64,000 nucleotides of DNA from Parablautia sp. Marseille-Q6255. GTDB taxonomy: Bacteria > Bacillota > Clostridia > Lachnospirales > Lachnospiraceae. The position numbers and the translations under genes are program-made. The stretch covers positions 105,865 to 169,864 of the forward strand of contig NZ_CATNVD010000007.1 of the NCBI RefSeq assembly GCF_951230155.1, read 5' to 3'. The notes beneath the pieces were generated by a model, which did not search any database, was not told where the DNA came from, and saw only the letters and a program-made list of their open reading frames with translations. Positions 1-8,641 of the stretch are shown here, in pieces. Position 1 is the stretch's first letter; every line of letters starts with the position of its first letter.

Positions 1-1
1 C

Positions 2-616
2 TGTGGTGGAATTCAGCGTGCTATCGGTTCCGATAAACGTGTCGGAATCATTTATCTTGATGCCCACAGCGATATGTCTACCCCAGCTGTTACGCACACT
101 GGGATTTTAGGCGGCATGGATATGGCCGTAATTTTGGGTGTAGATATGGAAGAATGGAGAACTGCAGCCGGTCTTGCAATTCCTTATGATGACCGCTTGG
201 TAATCCTGAGTGATTTCCGAGAAGCAGAAATCGACGATGATGGTGCATTAGCGATTATAGAAAAACTGCACATTAATTGGCTCAAATCTGAAGAGTTCGA
301 AAACGCAAATATCTGGCGAGAAAATGTAGAAAAATTGGCAAGCCAAGTAGATGCAATTTACCTTCACATTGATGCTGACATCTTAAATAACCGACACGTT
401 CCCAATGCAGCTTGTGTTGCAGAAGGTGGACCTTCAATTGACACAGTCATGCGAAATATCCGAATCGTAATGCAGACAGGAAAAGTTCTTGTCTATGGCA
501 CTTACGGCTTCTATTTCGATACTGATATCCCAGGGCAAGATTCTTTAACTCTGAGTGGCTTAAGAGTTGTTTCCTCTGGATTAGAAGAGTGGAAAGAATA
601 TCCGGAATTACTGTAA
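2..616 (+). CDS. Ureohydrolase (arginase/agmatinase/formiminoglutamase family), 3' part
   Basis: The reading frame is open from base 2, so the gene starts left of the window; about 204 codons are visible. Near the start it has the metal-binding motif LDAHSD, and further on HIDAD, both hallmarks of the Mn-dependent arginase-fold hydrolases that release urea or formamide from guanidino or formimino substrates. After HIDAD the usual DP of the family (DxDxxDP) is absent and the text reads ILNNRHVPN, so this is not a canonical arginase and the substrate is open. The stop TAA is followed after two bases by the 3' end of a group II intron on the opposite strand; the gene's own hairpin terminator lies beyond the intron. 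Family assignment is firm, substrate is not. Confidence 0.8.
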   Translation, partial: CGGIQRAIGSDKRVGIIYLDAHSDMSTPAVTHTGILGGMDMAVILGVDMEEWRTAAGLAIPYDDRLVILSDFREAEIDDDGALAIIEKLHINWLKSEEFENANIWRENVEKLASQVDAIYLHIDADILNNRHVPNAACVAEGGPSIDTVMRNIRIVMQTGKVLVYGTYGFYFDTDIPGQDSLTLSGLRVVSSGLEEWKEYPELL

Positions 617-618
617 AA

Positions 619-688
619 ATCGAGTAGGAGGCGGTGATTAGCCGCCGTCCTCTCACACCACCGTGCGTACCGTTCGGTACACGGCGGT
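619..688 (-). ncRNA. Group II intron domains V and VI
   Basis: The stretch just after the RT stop codon folds as a short hairpin with nine-base outer arms ACCGCCGTG / CACGGTGGT and inner TACC/GGTA around GAAC (657-688), typical of catalytic domain V. It is followed by a GGCGG...CCGCC hairpin carrying CTAATCA (domain VI; the branch-point A is expected there) and the 3' splice end at about 619. The arrangement supports a splicing-competent intron; activity cannot be judged from sequence. Confidence 0.8.
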
Positions 689-689
689 T

Positions 690-2081
690 TCAATAGTTGA
701 TGTGCAGAGACTGATAGGCTGTGGCTAAATCATAGAAGCCCCAGTTTATCAGTCTTTCTTTTGTTAATGCTCTTTTGACCACACCCGTGTTAGACATCCT
801 CCAGTAGGATTTTCTGCTGTATGCTCCTTCGCATGCTGCCCACTCTGATAACCCCAGTCCTATCAGCTTTCTCCTCCTGGTCTTTGGCAGTTTCCACTGT
901 TTCCAGATACACATCCGTATCCGGCGGTACAGCCATCCGTTCACGCTTTCGATATTGTTCTTCATATCCGCTATCCCATAATAGTTTAGCCATCCTCTCA
1001 TGTAGACTTTTACCTTTTCCATAGTTCGGACGACACTTCCGCACTTGCTCCGGGAAGTGAGCCTGCGCAGTTCATCCTTGGCTTTCTCCCATGACTTTCC
1101 ATGGACTCGGATATAGATTCCTTTTCCGTTCTTCCCAAAACAGAAGCCAAGGAACTTAAAATTTCGGATTGCGAATACACTGACTGTCCGGCTCTTTTCC
1201 CGGTTCACTCTCAGTTTCAACGTTTCCTCCAGATATTTCGTGCTGGATTCCAGCAGTCGCTCTGCGGCCCGTTCGCTTTTCGCCAGCAGTACGATATCGT
1301 CTGCGTAGCGGATGCATGGCACACCCCGCCTGTGAAACTCCCAGTCGAATTCATTCAGATACACGTTTGCTAAGAGTGGAGATAGATTTCCTCCTTGCGG
1401 GGAGCCTTCCTCCGTCTCTGTTACAACACCGTTTTCCATCACTCCGCTCTTCAGATATCGCTTTACCATCTGTACCACTCTTTCATCTTTTACCTGTTTC
1501 CTCAACTGGTTCAGCAGTATCGTATGGTTCAGCGTATCAAAGTATCTCGACAGGTCGAGGACGACTGCCCTCGTATATCCCTGCTCGATGTACTCTTTTA
1601 TCCTCCTGACAGCGTCTTTTGCCCCTCGACCCGGACGATAGCCATAACTGTCCTTCGAGAACAGAGGTTCATAGATTGGCATCAGCTGCTGTGCCATGGC
1701 CTGTTGGATGATGCGGTCTATGACAGTAGGGATTCCTAGCTTTCTTGTCCCTCCATCCGGCTTCGGGATCTCCACTCTCCTGACTGGGGAAGGGCTATAT
1801 TTCCCCTTCCTGATTCTTTCTACCAGTTCGTGATTATTCTCCCTCAACCATGGTAACGCCGCTTCAATAGTCATCCCATCAACTCCTGGCGCTCCCTTGT
1901 TCGCCTTCACTCTTTTGTAAGCTCTGTTCAGGTTATCCTTATTCAGTATCTTACTTAGGATATCTGGCTCTGCACTGTCCCTTTCCTTCCATATCCGGTT
2001 GAATGAGCGGTGCGCTCTCACATACCCTTTGCGTTCCGCGCTATCTCTTTGTGAGCAGCTTTCTCTGTTTTCTGTACCCAT
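690..2081 (-). CDS. ltrA: Group II intron reverse transcriptase/maturase
   Basis: Multifunctional intron-encoded protein of about 463 residues: reverse transcription for retrohoming and maturase help in splicing. Visible signatures are the RT-0/1 block ending in GAPGVDGM, the finger motif RKLGIPTVIDRI, SPQGGNLSPLLANVYL, and the catalytic YADD in CIRYADDIVLL, followed by a maturase X domain. There is no HNH endonuclease domain at the C-terminus, as expected for class C proteins. I chose the ATG at 2081 because AAAGGAGGA ends 9 bases upstream; an open frame continues to 2153 but lacks a ribosome site. The stop codon touches domain V, as is normal for an ORF placed in domain IV. No frameshift or stop interrupts it. 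Confidence 0.92.
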   Translation of the reverse strand: MGTENRESCSQRDSAERKGYVRAHRSFNRIWKERDSAEPDILSKILNKDNLNRAYKRVKANKGAPGVDGMTIEAALPWLRENNHELVERIRKGKYSPSPVRRVEIPKPDGGTRKLGIPTVIDRIIQQAMAQQLMPIYEPLFSKDSYGYRPGRGAKDAVRRIKEYIEQGYTRAVVLDLSRYFDTLNHTILLNQLRKQVKDERVVQMVKRYLKSGVMENGVVTETEEGSPQGGNLSPLLANVYLNEFDWEFHRRGVPCIRYADDIVLLAKSERAAERLLESSTKYLEETLKLRVNREKSRTVSVFAIRNFKFLGFCFGKNGKGIYIRVHGKSWEKAKDELRRLTSRSKCGSVVRTMEKVKVYMRGWLNYYGIADMKNNIESVNGWLYRRIRMCIWKQWKLPKTRRRKLIGLGLSEWAACEGAYSRKSYWRMSNTGVVKRALTKERLINWGFYDLATAYQSLHINY

Positions 2082-2536
2082 TCTGCCCATTCCTCCTTTC
2101 CCAGTCGTACGAAAGACTCCTATTGATTCAGCCCTTCGCTGAAAAAAAATCAACTACTATGGCCTCTGCTGACTTCTGTACGTTCAGCGTTACCTTCCGA
2201 TAACGGTTACTCTTTTCAGAGCGTTCCGTACAGACCTCCCTGGGTACCACACGTTTCTTTCCCTCCATCCATCTGCCGCATTTACTGCACATGATTCCGT
2301 GTAGTTATCGGGCTTCATCTTGTCTTGCAGACTTACCCTCATGTACAGCCTTATATGCGATTTCTGTCCGTCAGACCAGAGGTTTGCCCGTGGGTTAGTA
2401 AGTTTCCCACATCTGGCTTCCTTCAGATTCCATCTCACGATGGACACCCTTGCCTTCGGCTATATCCTTCCCACTACCGGGCGAATTCGGGACTTGCACC
2501 CGTTAGAAACGTGCGCCGCCAGGCGCACAAGAAATC

Positions 2537-2570
2537 AGGAGGAGGTGAGGGAGCCCCCTCCTCTTTATAT
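2537..2570 (+). terminator. Hairpin terminator of the ureohydrolase gene and intron target
   Basis: AGGAGG (2540-2545) pairs with CCTCCT (2557-2562), extended by G2539:C2563 and an inner GGG:CCC, and is followed on the plus strand by TTTATATA. It would end the ureohydrolase transcript if the intron were absent. On the minus strand the same hairpin followed by CTGATTTCTT forms the 5' exon of the group IIC intron. Confidence 0.7.
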
Positions 2571-2711
2571 AAATCTACATCTGGGCAACAAACAAATATA
2601 AATATCCGAATGAACTAATATCACTCACTGTAACCTTTCCTACATTTTCGTTCATTCATCAATAAAAGTATCTGTTTTTCGTTCCAATAAAAATCGCCCT
2701 TTTCTATACCA

Positions 2712-2747
2712 CAAAAATAACGCAGACAATATCTCTACCATCTGCGT
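2712..2747 (-). terminator. leuS terminator
   Basis: ACGCAGA (complement 2741-2747) pairs with TCTGCGT (complement 2720-2726), followed on the minus strand by TATTTTTGT. It lies 50 bases past the leuS stop codon. Confidence 0.75.
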
Positions 2748-2796
2748 CATTTCTCTAATAATAAGTACCTATTCTGCTGTGAGAGTTTCTCTCGAA

Positions 2797-5205
2797 TTAT
2801 TTTTGAACGATATTTACGATCTTCTTCGGCACGTAAATCTCTTTTACGATCGTACCGTTTAATTTATCACCAAGTGCTTCTTTCCCTTTTGCGATAGCAT
2901 CCTCCTTGGAGATGTCGAGCGGGATCTGGATCACGGCCTTTGTCTTGCCGTTGATCTGTACCGGAATCTCGATAGTGTTCTCTACCGTCTTCGCCTCATC
3001 GTACTCCGGCCACGGCTGCTCATAGAGGAATCCCTCATAACCGCAGGTACTCCACAGCTCTTCTGTGATATGCGGAGCCACCGGATTGAGCAGTGTCAGG
3101 AAGGTCGCATATTCTGCGCGTGTGATGCTGCCCTTTTTCACAAAATCATTAAGAAGCGCCATCAAAGCTGCAATCGCTGTATTATACTTGAGACTCTCAA
3201 AATCATTGCTTACCTTCTTGATCGTCTGGTGCATCTTCGTCTCAAGATCAGCGCTGTAGGAATCACCGTCTGTCAGAATATCCTGCAGTTTCCAGACACG
3301 CTCCAGGAAACGACGGCAGCCCTTTACGCCATTCTCTGACCAGGATGCGCTCAGATCGAACGCTCCAATAAACATCTCATAGGTGCGGAGCGTATCTGCA
3401 CCATACTCACCGACAATATCATCCGGATTGACAACATTGCCGCGGGACTTGGACATCTTCTCTCCGTTCTCGCCAAGGATCATGCCGTGGGAAGTACGCT
3501 TCTGGTACGGCTCCGGACACGGCACTACCTGATTGTCATAGAGGAACTTGTGCCAGAATCTGGAGTAGAGCAGATGAAGCGTCGTATGCTCCATACCTCC
3601 ATTATACCAGTCTACCGGCAGCCAGTACTTCAGAGCCTCCGGACTTGCCAGCGCTTTCGTATTATGCGGATCCGTATACCGCAGGAAATACCACGAAGAA
3701 CCTGCCCACTGCGGCATAGTATCTGTCTCACGCTTTGCCGGACCGCCACAGCATGGACACGTTGTATTCACCCAGTCTGTCATGGCAGCAAGCGGGGATT
3801 CTCCATTATCTGTCGGCATGTAGGTCTCAACATCCGGCAATTCCAGCGGAAGCTCGCTCTCCGGCAGCGCTACATAGCCGCATTTGTCGCAGTGTACGAT
3901 CGGGATTGGTTCGCCCCAGTAACGCTGACGGGAGAACACCCAGTCTCTGAGCTTGAAATTCGTCTTTCCGGTTCCAAGCTTCTTCTCTTCCAGCCATTCG
4001 ATGATCGTTTTCTTTGCCTGTGCTACCTCAAGTCCGTCAAGGAAACCGGAATTGATCAGCTTGCCTGTTGCCACATCCGTAAATGCTTCTTTCTGCACAT
4101 CTTCTCCGCCTGCCACAACCTCAATAATCGGCAGATTAAATTTCTTTGCGAACTCCCAGTCACGCGTATCGTGCGCCGGTACTGCCATGATCGCGCCGGT
4201 TCCATAGCTCATCAGTACATAGTCCGACACCCAGATCGGGATCTCTTTCCCATTGACCGGATTTACAGCGCGGATACCGTCGATCTCGACACCTGTCTTT
4301 TCTTTCGCAAGCTCAGAACGCTCAAAATCAGACTTTCTTGCAGCCTGCTCCTGATATGCGTGGATCGCATCCAGGTTTTTGATCTCGTCTTTGTATTTCT
4401 CAAGCATCGGATGCTCCGGAGACACTACCATATAGGTCGCTCCAAACAGCGTATCCGGTCTTGTCGTATAAACTGTCAGCTTATCCTCTTTGCCTGCAAC
4501 TGCAAAGTCTACCTCTGCGCCCTGGCTCTTACCGATCCAGTTTTTCTGCGAAACCTTCACGCGCTCAATATAATCGACGTCATTTAAGCCTTCCAGAAGT
4601 TTGTCCGCATACTCTGTGATCTTGAGCATCCACTGGCTCTTTACCTTGCGGACAACCGGAGAACCACACCGCTCGCAGACACCATTGACGACCTCCTCAT
4701 TTGCCAGTCCCACCTTACAGGAAGTACACCAGTTGATCGGCATCTCACTCTTATATGCCAGTCCGGCTTTAAAGAGTTTCAGGAAAATCCACTGCGTCCA
4801 TTTATAATATTCCGGATCTGTGGTATTGACCTCTCTGTCCCAGTCAAAGGAATATCCAAGGGAACGAAGCTGATCTTTAAATCTCGCCACATTATTTGCT
4901 GTTACGATTTTCGGATGGATCTTATTCTTGATCGCGTAGTTCTCAGTCGGCAGTCCAAATGCATCCCAGCCCATCGGATAGAGCACGTTATAGCCCTGCA
5001 TTCTTCTCTTTCTCGCTACGATATCGAGCGCAGTGTACGGTCTTGGATGGCCGACATGAAGCCCCTGTCCTGACGGATATGGAAACTCCACCAGTGCATA
5101 GTATTTTGGCTTGCTGTAATCTTCTGATGCAGCAAATGCCTTATGGTCATCCCAGATTTTCTGCCATTTTTTTTCAATCGCTTTGTGATTGTATGGTACA
5201 GACAT
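2797..5205 (-). CDS. leuS: Leucyl-tRNA synthetase
   Basis: Cytosolic class I synthetase that charges tRNA-Leu with leucine, 802 residues, normal length for the bacterial enzyme. The HIGH-type ATP site reads [13 protein letters not shown] (about residues 42-54) and the KMSKS loop GEKMSKSRG lies near residue 583. Between them are a CxxC...CxxC zinc knuckle (CTSC, CERCG) and the CP1 editing domain. The C-terminus holds the tRNA-binding region ending in a lysine-rich tail. The start ATG follows AGGAGGAGA at normal spacing. The gene is monocistronic, with a leucine T-box leader and a near-consensus promoter upstream and a hairpin terminator downstream, so its expression should rise when uncharged tRNA-Leu accumulates. 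Confidence 0.98.
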   Translation of the reverse strand: MSVPYNHKAIEKKWQKIWDDHKAFAASEDYSKPKYYALVEFPYPSGQGLHVGHPRPYTALDIVARKRRMQGYNVLYPMGWDAFGLPTENYAIKNKIHPKIVTANNVARFKDQLRSLGYSFDWDREVNTTDPEYYKWTQWIFLKLFKAGLAYKSEMPINWCTSCKVGLANEEVVNGVCERCGSPVVRKVKSQWMLKITEYADKLLEGLNDVDYIERVKVSQKNWIGKSQGAEVDFAVAGKEDKLTVYTTRPDTLFGATYMVVSPEHPMLEKYKDEIKNLDAIHAYQEQAARKSDFERSELAKEKTGVEIDGIRAVNPVNGKEIPIWVSDYVLMSYGTGAIMAVPAHDTRDWEFAKKFNLPIIEVVAGGEDVQKEAFTDVATGKLINSGFLDGLEVAQAKKTIIEWLEEKKLGTGKTNFKLRDWVFSRQRYWGEPIPIVHCDKCGYVALPESELPLELPDVETYMPTDNGESPLAAMTDWVNTTCPCCGGPAKRETDTMPQWAGSSWYFLRYTDPHNTKALASPEALKYWLPVDWYNGGMEHTTLHLLYSRFWHKFLYDNQVVPCPEPYQKRTSHGMILGENGEKMSKSRGNVVNPDDIVGEYGADTLRTYEMFIGAFDLSASWSENGVKGCRRFLERVWKLQDILTDGDSYSADLETKMHQTIKKVSNDFESLKYNTAIAALMALLNDFVKKGSITRAEYATFLTLLNPVAPHITEELWSTCGYEGFLYEQPWPEYDEAKTVENTIEIPVQINGKTKAVIQIPLDISKEDAIAKGKEALGDKLNGTIVKEIYVPKKIVNIVQK

Positions 5206-5261
5206 TTTTTTCTCCTCCTGATTTCGTATTTCTTTAAGTGTGATTTAAGTGTTCATAACAC

Positions 5262-5516
5262 AAAAAACCTTTCATCCCCAGTTTTCCAGAGACGAAAGGT
5301 TCAATTCCGTGGTACCACTCTAATTCATCTGATCCTTATCATCAGATGCACTCATAAAATCTGTAACGGGATCTCCCGTCCAAAGCTACTGTGGTTCACT
5401 TCGGAAACTCCAAGGCGAGTTCAGAAAACATCCATCTCTGCCTCACACCACCCGGCAGCTCTCTGTGCATATCTGCTTTCCTACTATTCCTTTTCTGCGT
5501 CTTTTGCATTTATACG
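5262..5516 (-). promoter_or_regulatory. Leucine T-box riboswitch (leuS leader)
   Basis: On the minus strand the leader carries the T-box sequence GAGTGGTACCACGGAATT (complement 5303-5320). A terminator stem follows: AACCTTTCGTC pairs with GATGAAAGGTT, then a run of T (complement 5262-5301). In stem I the context TGAA-CTC-GCC places a CTC leucine specifier codon at complement 5417-5419, followed by TTGGAG as in classical T-boxes. Uncharged tRNA-Leu (GAG anticodon) would stabilise the antiterminator and allow leuS transcription. Confidence 0.93.
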
Positions 5517-5522
5517 AGTGTT

Positions 5523-5551
5523 ATTCTACTGACTTATACCGCGTTTGTCAA
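5523..5551 (-). promoter_or_regulatory. leuS promoter
   Basis: Minus strand TTGACA (complement 5546-5551), 17-base spacer, TAGAAT (complement 5523-5528). This is one mismatch from the sigma-A consensus. It lies directly upstream of the T-box leader and about 10 bases from the target duplication of the neighbouring ISAs1 element. Confidence 0.85.
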
Positions 5552-5560
5552 GGACTTGTT

Positions 5561-5569
5561 GTCTGTTTC
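5561..5569. repeat. Target site duplication, left copy (GTCTGTTTC)
   Basis: Nine bases GTCTGTTTC immediately outside the left terminal repeat of the ISAs1 element; the identical nine bases occur at 6823-6831 outside the right end. Confidence 0.85.
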
Positions 5570-6822
5570 CAGGACAAACGCATGAATTGTTTTCCTTCCT
5601 CTTTCTCAAAATATCTTGTTTTTAAAAATTTAATACCTGCTCCAAAAACTCCGCTGGGTTCATACTGATTACAAACCGTTTCTTTTTCATTGACAGATTA
5701 GAGCGGAAAATTTCTACCATTTTCAGTATACTTAAACACCATTTCCTTACGATGTTTAAATTTTCTGCTGCCTGCTTATCCAGCGTTGTGTTGCCATCTT
5801 CCTTAAATGTTACATCCAGCTGCCAGTGCATACTTTCTACACTCCAGTGACCTCTCACTGCACGGCTGAACAGCTCTATATCTTCATTTAGGCTGCTGAT
5901 ATAATAACGGAACTCTTTTTTCTCCTCGCCATCTTTTTGAATCGTCTTTTCTTCCATTCCAATACTTTTAAGCCCTTTCCAGTCCTTCTTCTGAGACAGC
6001 CATCCAGTTTCTTTTGTCTGGTAATATTCCCGGATTTCTAACTGGCTGTGGGCTTTTTCAATTGTTTTTTTATAATTCCCCTTCTTACGCAGTTCTTCTT
6101 TTATCTTCATATCATTCAGGTACAGACTCACATCCTCATGCAGCGTCCTTTGGTTTTCCTTTAACGCCAATACATAGTCTCCCTGTTTCGAACGGATCTT
6201 TTCGGCTATGGCTGTCTGCGTTCCCATAGCATCAATCGTCACAACCTGACCTTTGATCCGGATTTTCTCCAGTAATTCCGGTATCGCCGTAATCTCATTA
6301 CTCTTGGTATTTACCACCTTCTGACCAAGACTGAAGCCATCTTCTTTACTCCAGGCGGTTATGATATGGTTCGCTTTTCCTTCTTTTCTTTTATTGGAAC
6401 GCATTGTTTTTCCATCAATGCAGATCAGCTTACGCAATGTTTCTCCTTCATTTTGATTCAGTAATTCCTGCCATTTACCATAAAGCTGCTGCAGGATTTC
6501 CGGTGACAGCATTCCAAACACACGGCAAAGTGTATCATGAGACGGAATCCCGTTTTTCAATTCGATATATTTTTTCAAATATGCTTCATGATAATGGGCA
6601 AAATACTCCATTTCAACCCAGTCATCCACATTTGCAAGTGTAGCAAACAAAACAATCACGATTATGTCCTTCAGCTTGTGCCGTACTTTCCTCTGCTGTC
6701 GTTTATCTTCGATATAATCCATCCATTCCAGCAGCTCATCCATAGCAAAACCCCCTTTTTCTTTTTATCATACCAGAAAAAGGGAATTTGTTCACAATTT
6801 ATTTACTCATGCGTTTGTCCTG
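5570..6822 (-). mobile_element. Intact ISAs1-family insertion sequence, 1253 bp
   Basis: The ends are inverted repeats: CAGGACAAACGCATGA at 5570-5585 and its complement TCATGCGTTTGTCCTG at 6807-6822. A 9-bp duplication flanks the element, matching the 8-10 bp typical of the family. A single uninterrupted transposase gene fills it. Uniform ends and a perfect duplication suggest recent insertion. The element lies between the leuS promoter and the AAA-ATPase gene. Confidence 0.92.
5622..6743 (-). CDS. ISAs1-family transposase (DDE)
   Basis: 373-residue transposase that cuts and joins the element ends. The N-terminus is the short helical DUF4338-like/H-repeat region beginning MDELLEWMDYIEDKRQ. 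The catalytic triad is visible as CIDGKT (D110), TIDAMG (D171) and GHWSVE (E303), with the conserved HWQLDVTFKED block after the glutamate, as in ISAs1 and the E. coli H-repeat proteins. The frame is intact from start to stop and the gene occupies nearly all of the 1253-bp element. A 64-base piece of a related copy lies at 8558-8621. Function is well supported by the family and by the element's ends. Confidence 0.95.
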   Translation of the reverse strand: MDELLEWMDYIEDKRQQRKVRHKLKDIIVIVLFATLANVDDWVEMEYFAHYHEAYLKKYIELKNGIPSHDTLCRVFGMLSPEILQQLYGKWQELLNQNEGETLRKLICIDGKTMRSNKRKEGKANHIITAWSKEDGFSLGQKVVNTKSNEITAIPELLEKIRIKGQVVTIDAMGTQTAIAEKIRSKQGDYVLALKENQRTLHEDVSLYLNDMKIKEELRKKGNYKKTIEKAHSQLEIREYYQTKETGWLSQKKDWKGLKSIGMEEKTIQKDGEEKKEFRYYISSLNEDIELFSRAVRGHWSVESMHWQLDVTFKEDGNTTLDKQAAENLNIVRKWCLSILKMVEIFRSNLSMKKKRFVISMNPAEFLEQVLNF

Positions 6823-6831
6823 GTCTGTTTC
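6823..6831. repeat. Target site duplication, right copy (GTCTGTTTC)
   Basis: Second copy of the nine-base duplication flanking the ISAs1 element; identical to 5561-5569. Confidence 0.85.
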
Positions 6832-6849
6832 TGAGCTGTTCTGAGCTGT

Positions 6850-8472
6850 TTAAGCTTCTGTTTTTTCATTCTTTAATTCCTCTACTTTACAGTGATGCTT
6901 CTTTTTATCTTTGTCATAGCTGATCCCGACCAGCAAGATCCTGCCAGTTTGAGGCAGCTTTCCAGCAAAACGAATCGCATAATTCTTTTCGCGAATCTGC
7001 GCGATCGCCGCCTCCGGTGAGTGATCTATTTTCAGTTCCAGAATGATCCCGTCCTTTACCGATGACGTTTCCGGATAAAAGATAAAATCTACAAATCCTT
7101 TTCCTGCCTTTTCTTCCCGCTCTACACGGTAATAATCCCTTGCAGATAAATAGGCCAGATTGACCACTGCGCTTAATTCTGTTTCGTGATTATACGAAAG
7201 GATCGGCGTTTCCATATCGTGGGTCTGTTCCAAAATACGTTCCATCGTCTCCGTATCTCCCAGAAGAGTGGCCTGAAGCATCCTTTCTGATTCCTTTGCC
7301 AGCCGGTACACGTATCCAAAGGAGGTTTCCCTTTTCAGCATATCTGCAAACTGATCCATCAATTCTCTGTTTGGAATAGAGATCATCCCGTTTTCATAGC
7401 TTAAAAAGCCATAGACCACCATTGCCGATAAGATCTGTTCTTTTGTCTTTAGCTCCTGCGCCGTCGCTGCATACTCCCATATCCTTACAGGAACTGCGTT
7501 TCCGGATACCATCAGGGCAAGATCGTCCCGCACGGCGTCTACATTATTTTGAATATAATAAAAAATTTCATCGTAAGGTCCGGAGCTGGTCCAGTAATTA
7601 CCCAGATTATTATTCGATAAAGCGAGTACTACAGATCGTGGATTATAAAGCCGCTCTCCAGCTTTCGTGTGGTATCCATCATACCATTTTTTCAGGTCTT
7701 CCCGCGTCACCTGCTCCGACTGCCATTTCTGTTCCTGATAGCGTTCAAACAGCAAATCCACTTCCTGCTCTGTAAATCCAAAATACTCAGAAAACCGTTC
7801 CTCGGAAGCCATCGTATATTCACTGAACATATTCAGCTCCGATCCGCTGCTGTACTTCGCAATCGGAAGAATCCCCGTCATATAGGCGAGCCGCACATAC
7901 GGTCTGTCTTTTAAGAGGTTCCGCAAAAACAAAAGATACTCTTTTCTGTCCTGTTCCGTAATAAAATTCTGGTGAAAAATAAAATCCCATTCATCAAAAA
8001 CAAAGATAAATCTTGTCCCTTCCTGCGCATGCAGCTCTAAAAGCACATCCGCCACACTGTCCGTTTCCTCAATGTCAGCTTGCTGGTATTCTTTTCTTAT
8101 ATCCCGTACCAGCCGTCTTTCCATGCGTCCGATGTATTCACGATAAGAACTGCAGGCTCCGTCCAGTTCGTGAAAAGAAATATGGATCACAGGAAACTGA
8201 TTCCGGTATTCGTCATATCCACTCACTGCTGCAATCTGCAGCGTATCAAAAATATCCCCAGAATCACAGCCCTCCGAAAAAAAGGCTGCAATCATATTTG
8301 CCGCTACAGTTTTTCCAAACCGCCGCGGTCTGGTAATACAGACATGATTATTTCCAGTCCGCACCAGAGGAAATAATTCTTCCAGCATTCTGGTTTTATC
8401 TACAAAATATGGTTTTTCTGTCTCGCTTTTATATAACGTATACGCTGTTTTGCTGTTTACATAAATCCCCAT
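6850..8472 (-). CDS. AAA-ATPase-like protein with C-terminal PD-(D/E)XK nuclease-like domain
   Basis: 540 residues. The N-terminal AAA-ATPase-like domain (PF09820 type) has a P-loop variant RPRRFGKT (about residues 48-55) and an acidic Walker B, FVFDEWDF, near residue 160. The C-terminal part contains GFVDFIFYP followed by IILELKID, the D...ExK core of the PDDEXK_9 nuclease-like domain. Proteins of this build are abundant and often multicopy in gut Clostridia and Bacteroidetes; their job is unknown, and mobile or defence roles have been guessed only from their spread. Here the gene stands alone between two ISAs1 traces, which fits an accessory gene. Start ATG at 8472 is followed by the family's usual opening (GIYVNS...YFVDKT). 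Confidence 0.85.
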   Translation of the reverse strand: MGIYVNSKTAYTLYKSETEKPYFVDKTRMLEELFPLVRTGNNHVCITRPRRFGKTVAANMIAAFFSEGCDSGDIFDTLQIAAVSGYDEYRNQFPVIHISFHELDGACSSYREYIGRMERRLVRDIRKEYQQADIEETDSVADVLLELHAQEGTRFIFVFDEWDFIFHQNFITEQDRKEYLLFLRNLLKDRPYVRLAYMTGILPIAKYSSGSELNMFSEYTMASEERFSEYFGFTEQEVDLLFERYQEQKWQSEQVTREDLKKWYDGYHTKAGERLYNPRSVVLALSNNNLGNYWTSSGPYDEIFYYIQNNVDAVRDDLALMVSGNAVPVRIWEYAATAQELKTKEQILSAMVVYGFLSYENGMISIPNRELMDQFADMLKRETSFGYVYRLAKESERMLQATLLGDTETMERILEQTHDMETPILSYNHETELSAVVNLAYLSARDYYRVEREEKAGKGFVDFIFYPETSSVKDGIILELKIDHSPEAAIAQIREKNYAIRFAGKLPQTGRILLVGISYDKDKKKHHCKVEELKNEKTEA

Positions 8473-8557
8473 ACGCGCTCTCTTCCCCTCTATGTCTGCA
8501 TTCCGAAAAGCTGCCTGCTTCTTTTTATTTTATCATGAATAAAAAGGTTAAGCAAGA

Positions 8558-8621
8558 TTTCTACACTCCAGTGCCCTCTCACTGCACGACTAAATAACTC
8601 TATATCTTCATTCAAACTTCT
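8558..8621 (-). pseudogene. Relic of an ISAs1 transposase gene
   Basis: Translated on the minus strand this stretch reads SLNEDIELFSRAVRGHWSVE, matching residues 284-303 of the intact transposase at 5622-6743, including the catalytic glutamate. The DNA has diverged (for example AAATAACTC against GAACAGCTC), so it comes from a related older copy rather than a duplication of the present element. No ends remain. Confidence 0.8.
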
Positions 8622-8641
8622 ATTGTCCATTCTGCATTATT

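Larger units (their letters stand above)
619..2528 (-). mobile_element. Group IIC intron with its reverse transcriptase
   Basis: Read on the minus strand the element begins GTGCGCC (complement of 2522-2528), a standard group II 5' end, continues through a structured leader into a reverse transcriptase ORF, then domains V and VI, and ends ACTCGAT (AT at 619-620). Length about 1910 bases. Its 5' exon is a GC-rich hairpin followed by T-rich sequence, the usual target of class C introns, which home to intrinsic terminators. The intron is antisense to the ureohydrolase gene. Ends are inferred from consensus; the exact base could shift by a few positions. Confidence 0.88.

Noticed and set aside
3487..4587. 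Plus-strand open frame of 366 codons inside leuS
   Set aside because: Antisense shadow of leuS with skewed composition and no recognised motif.
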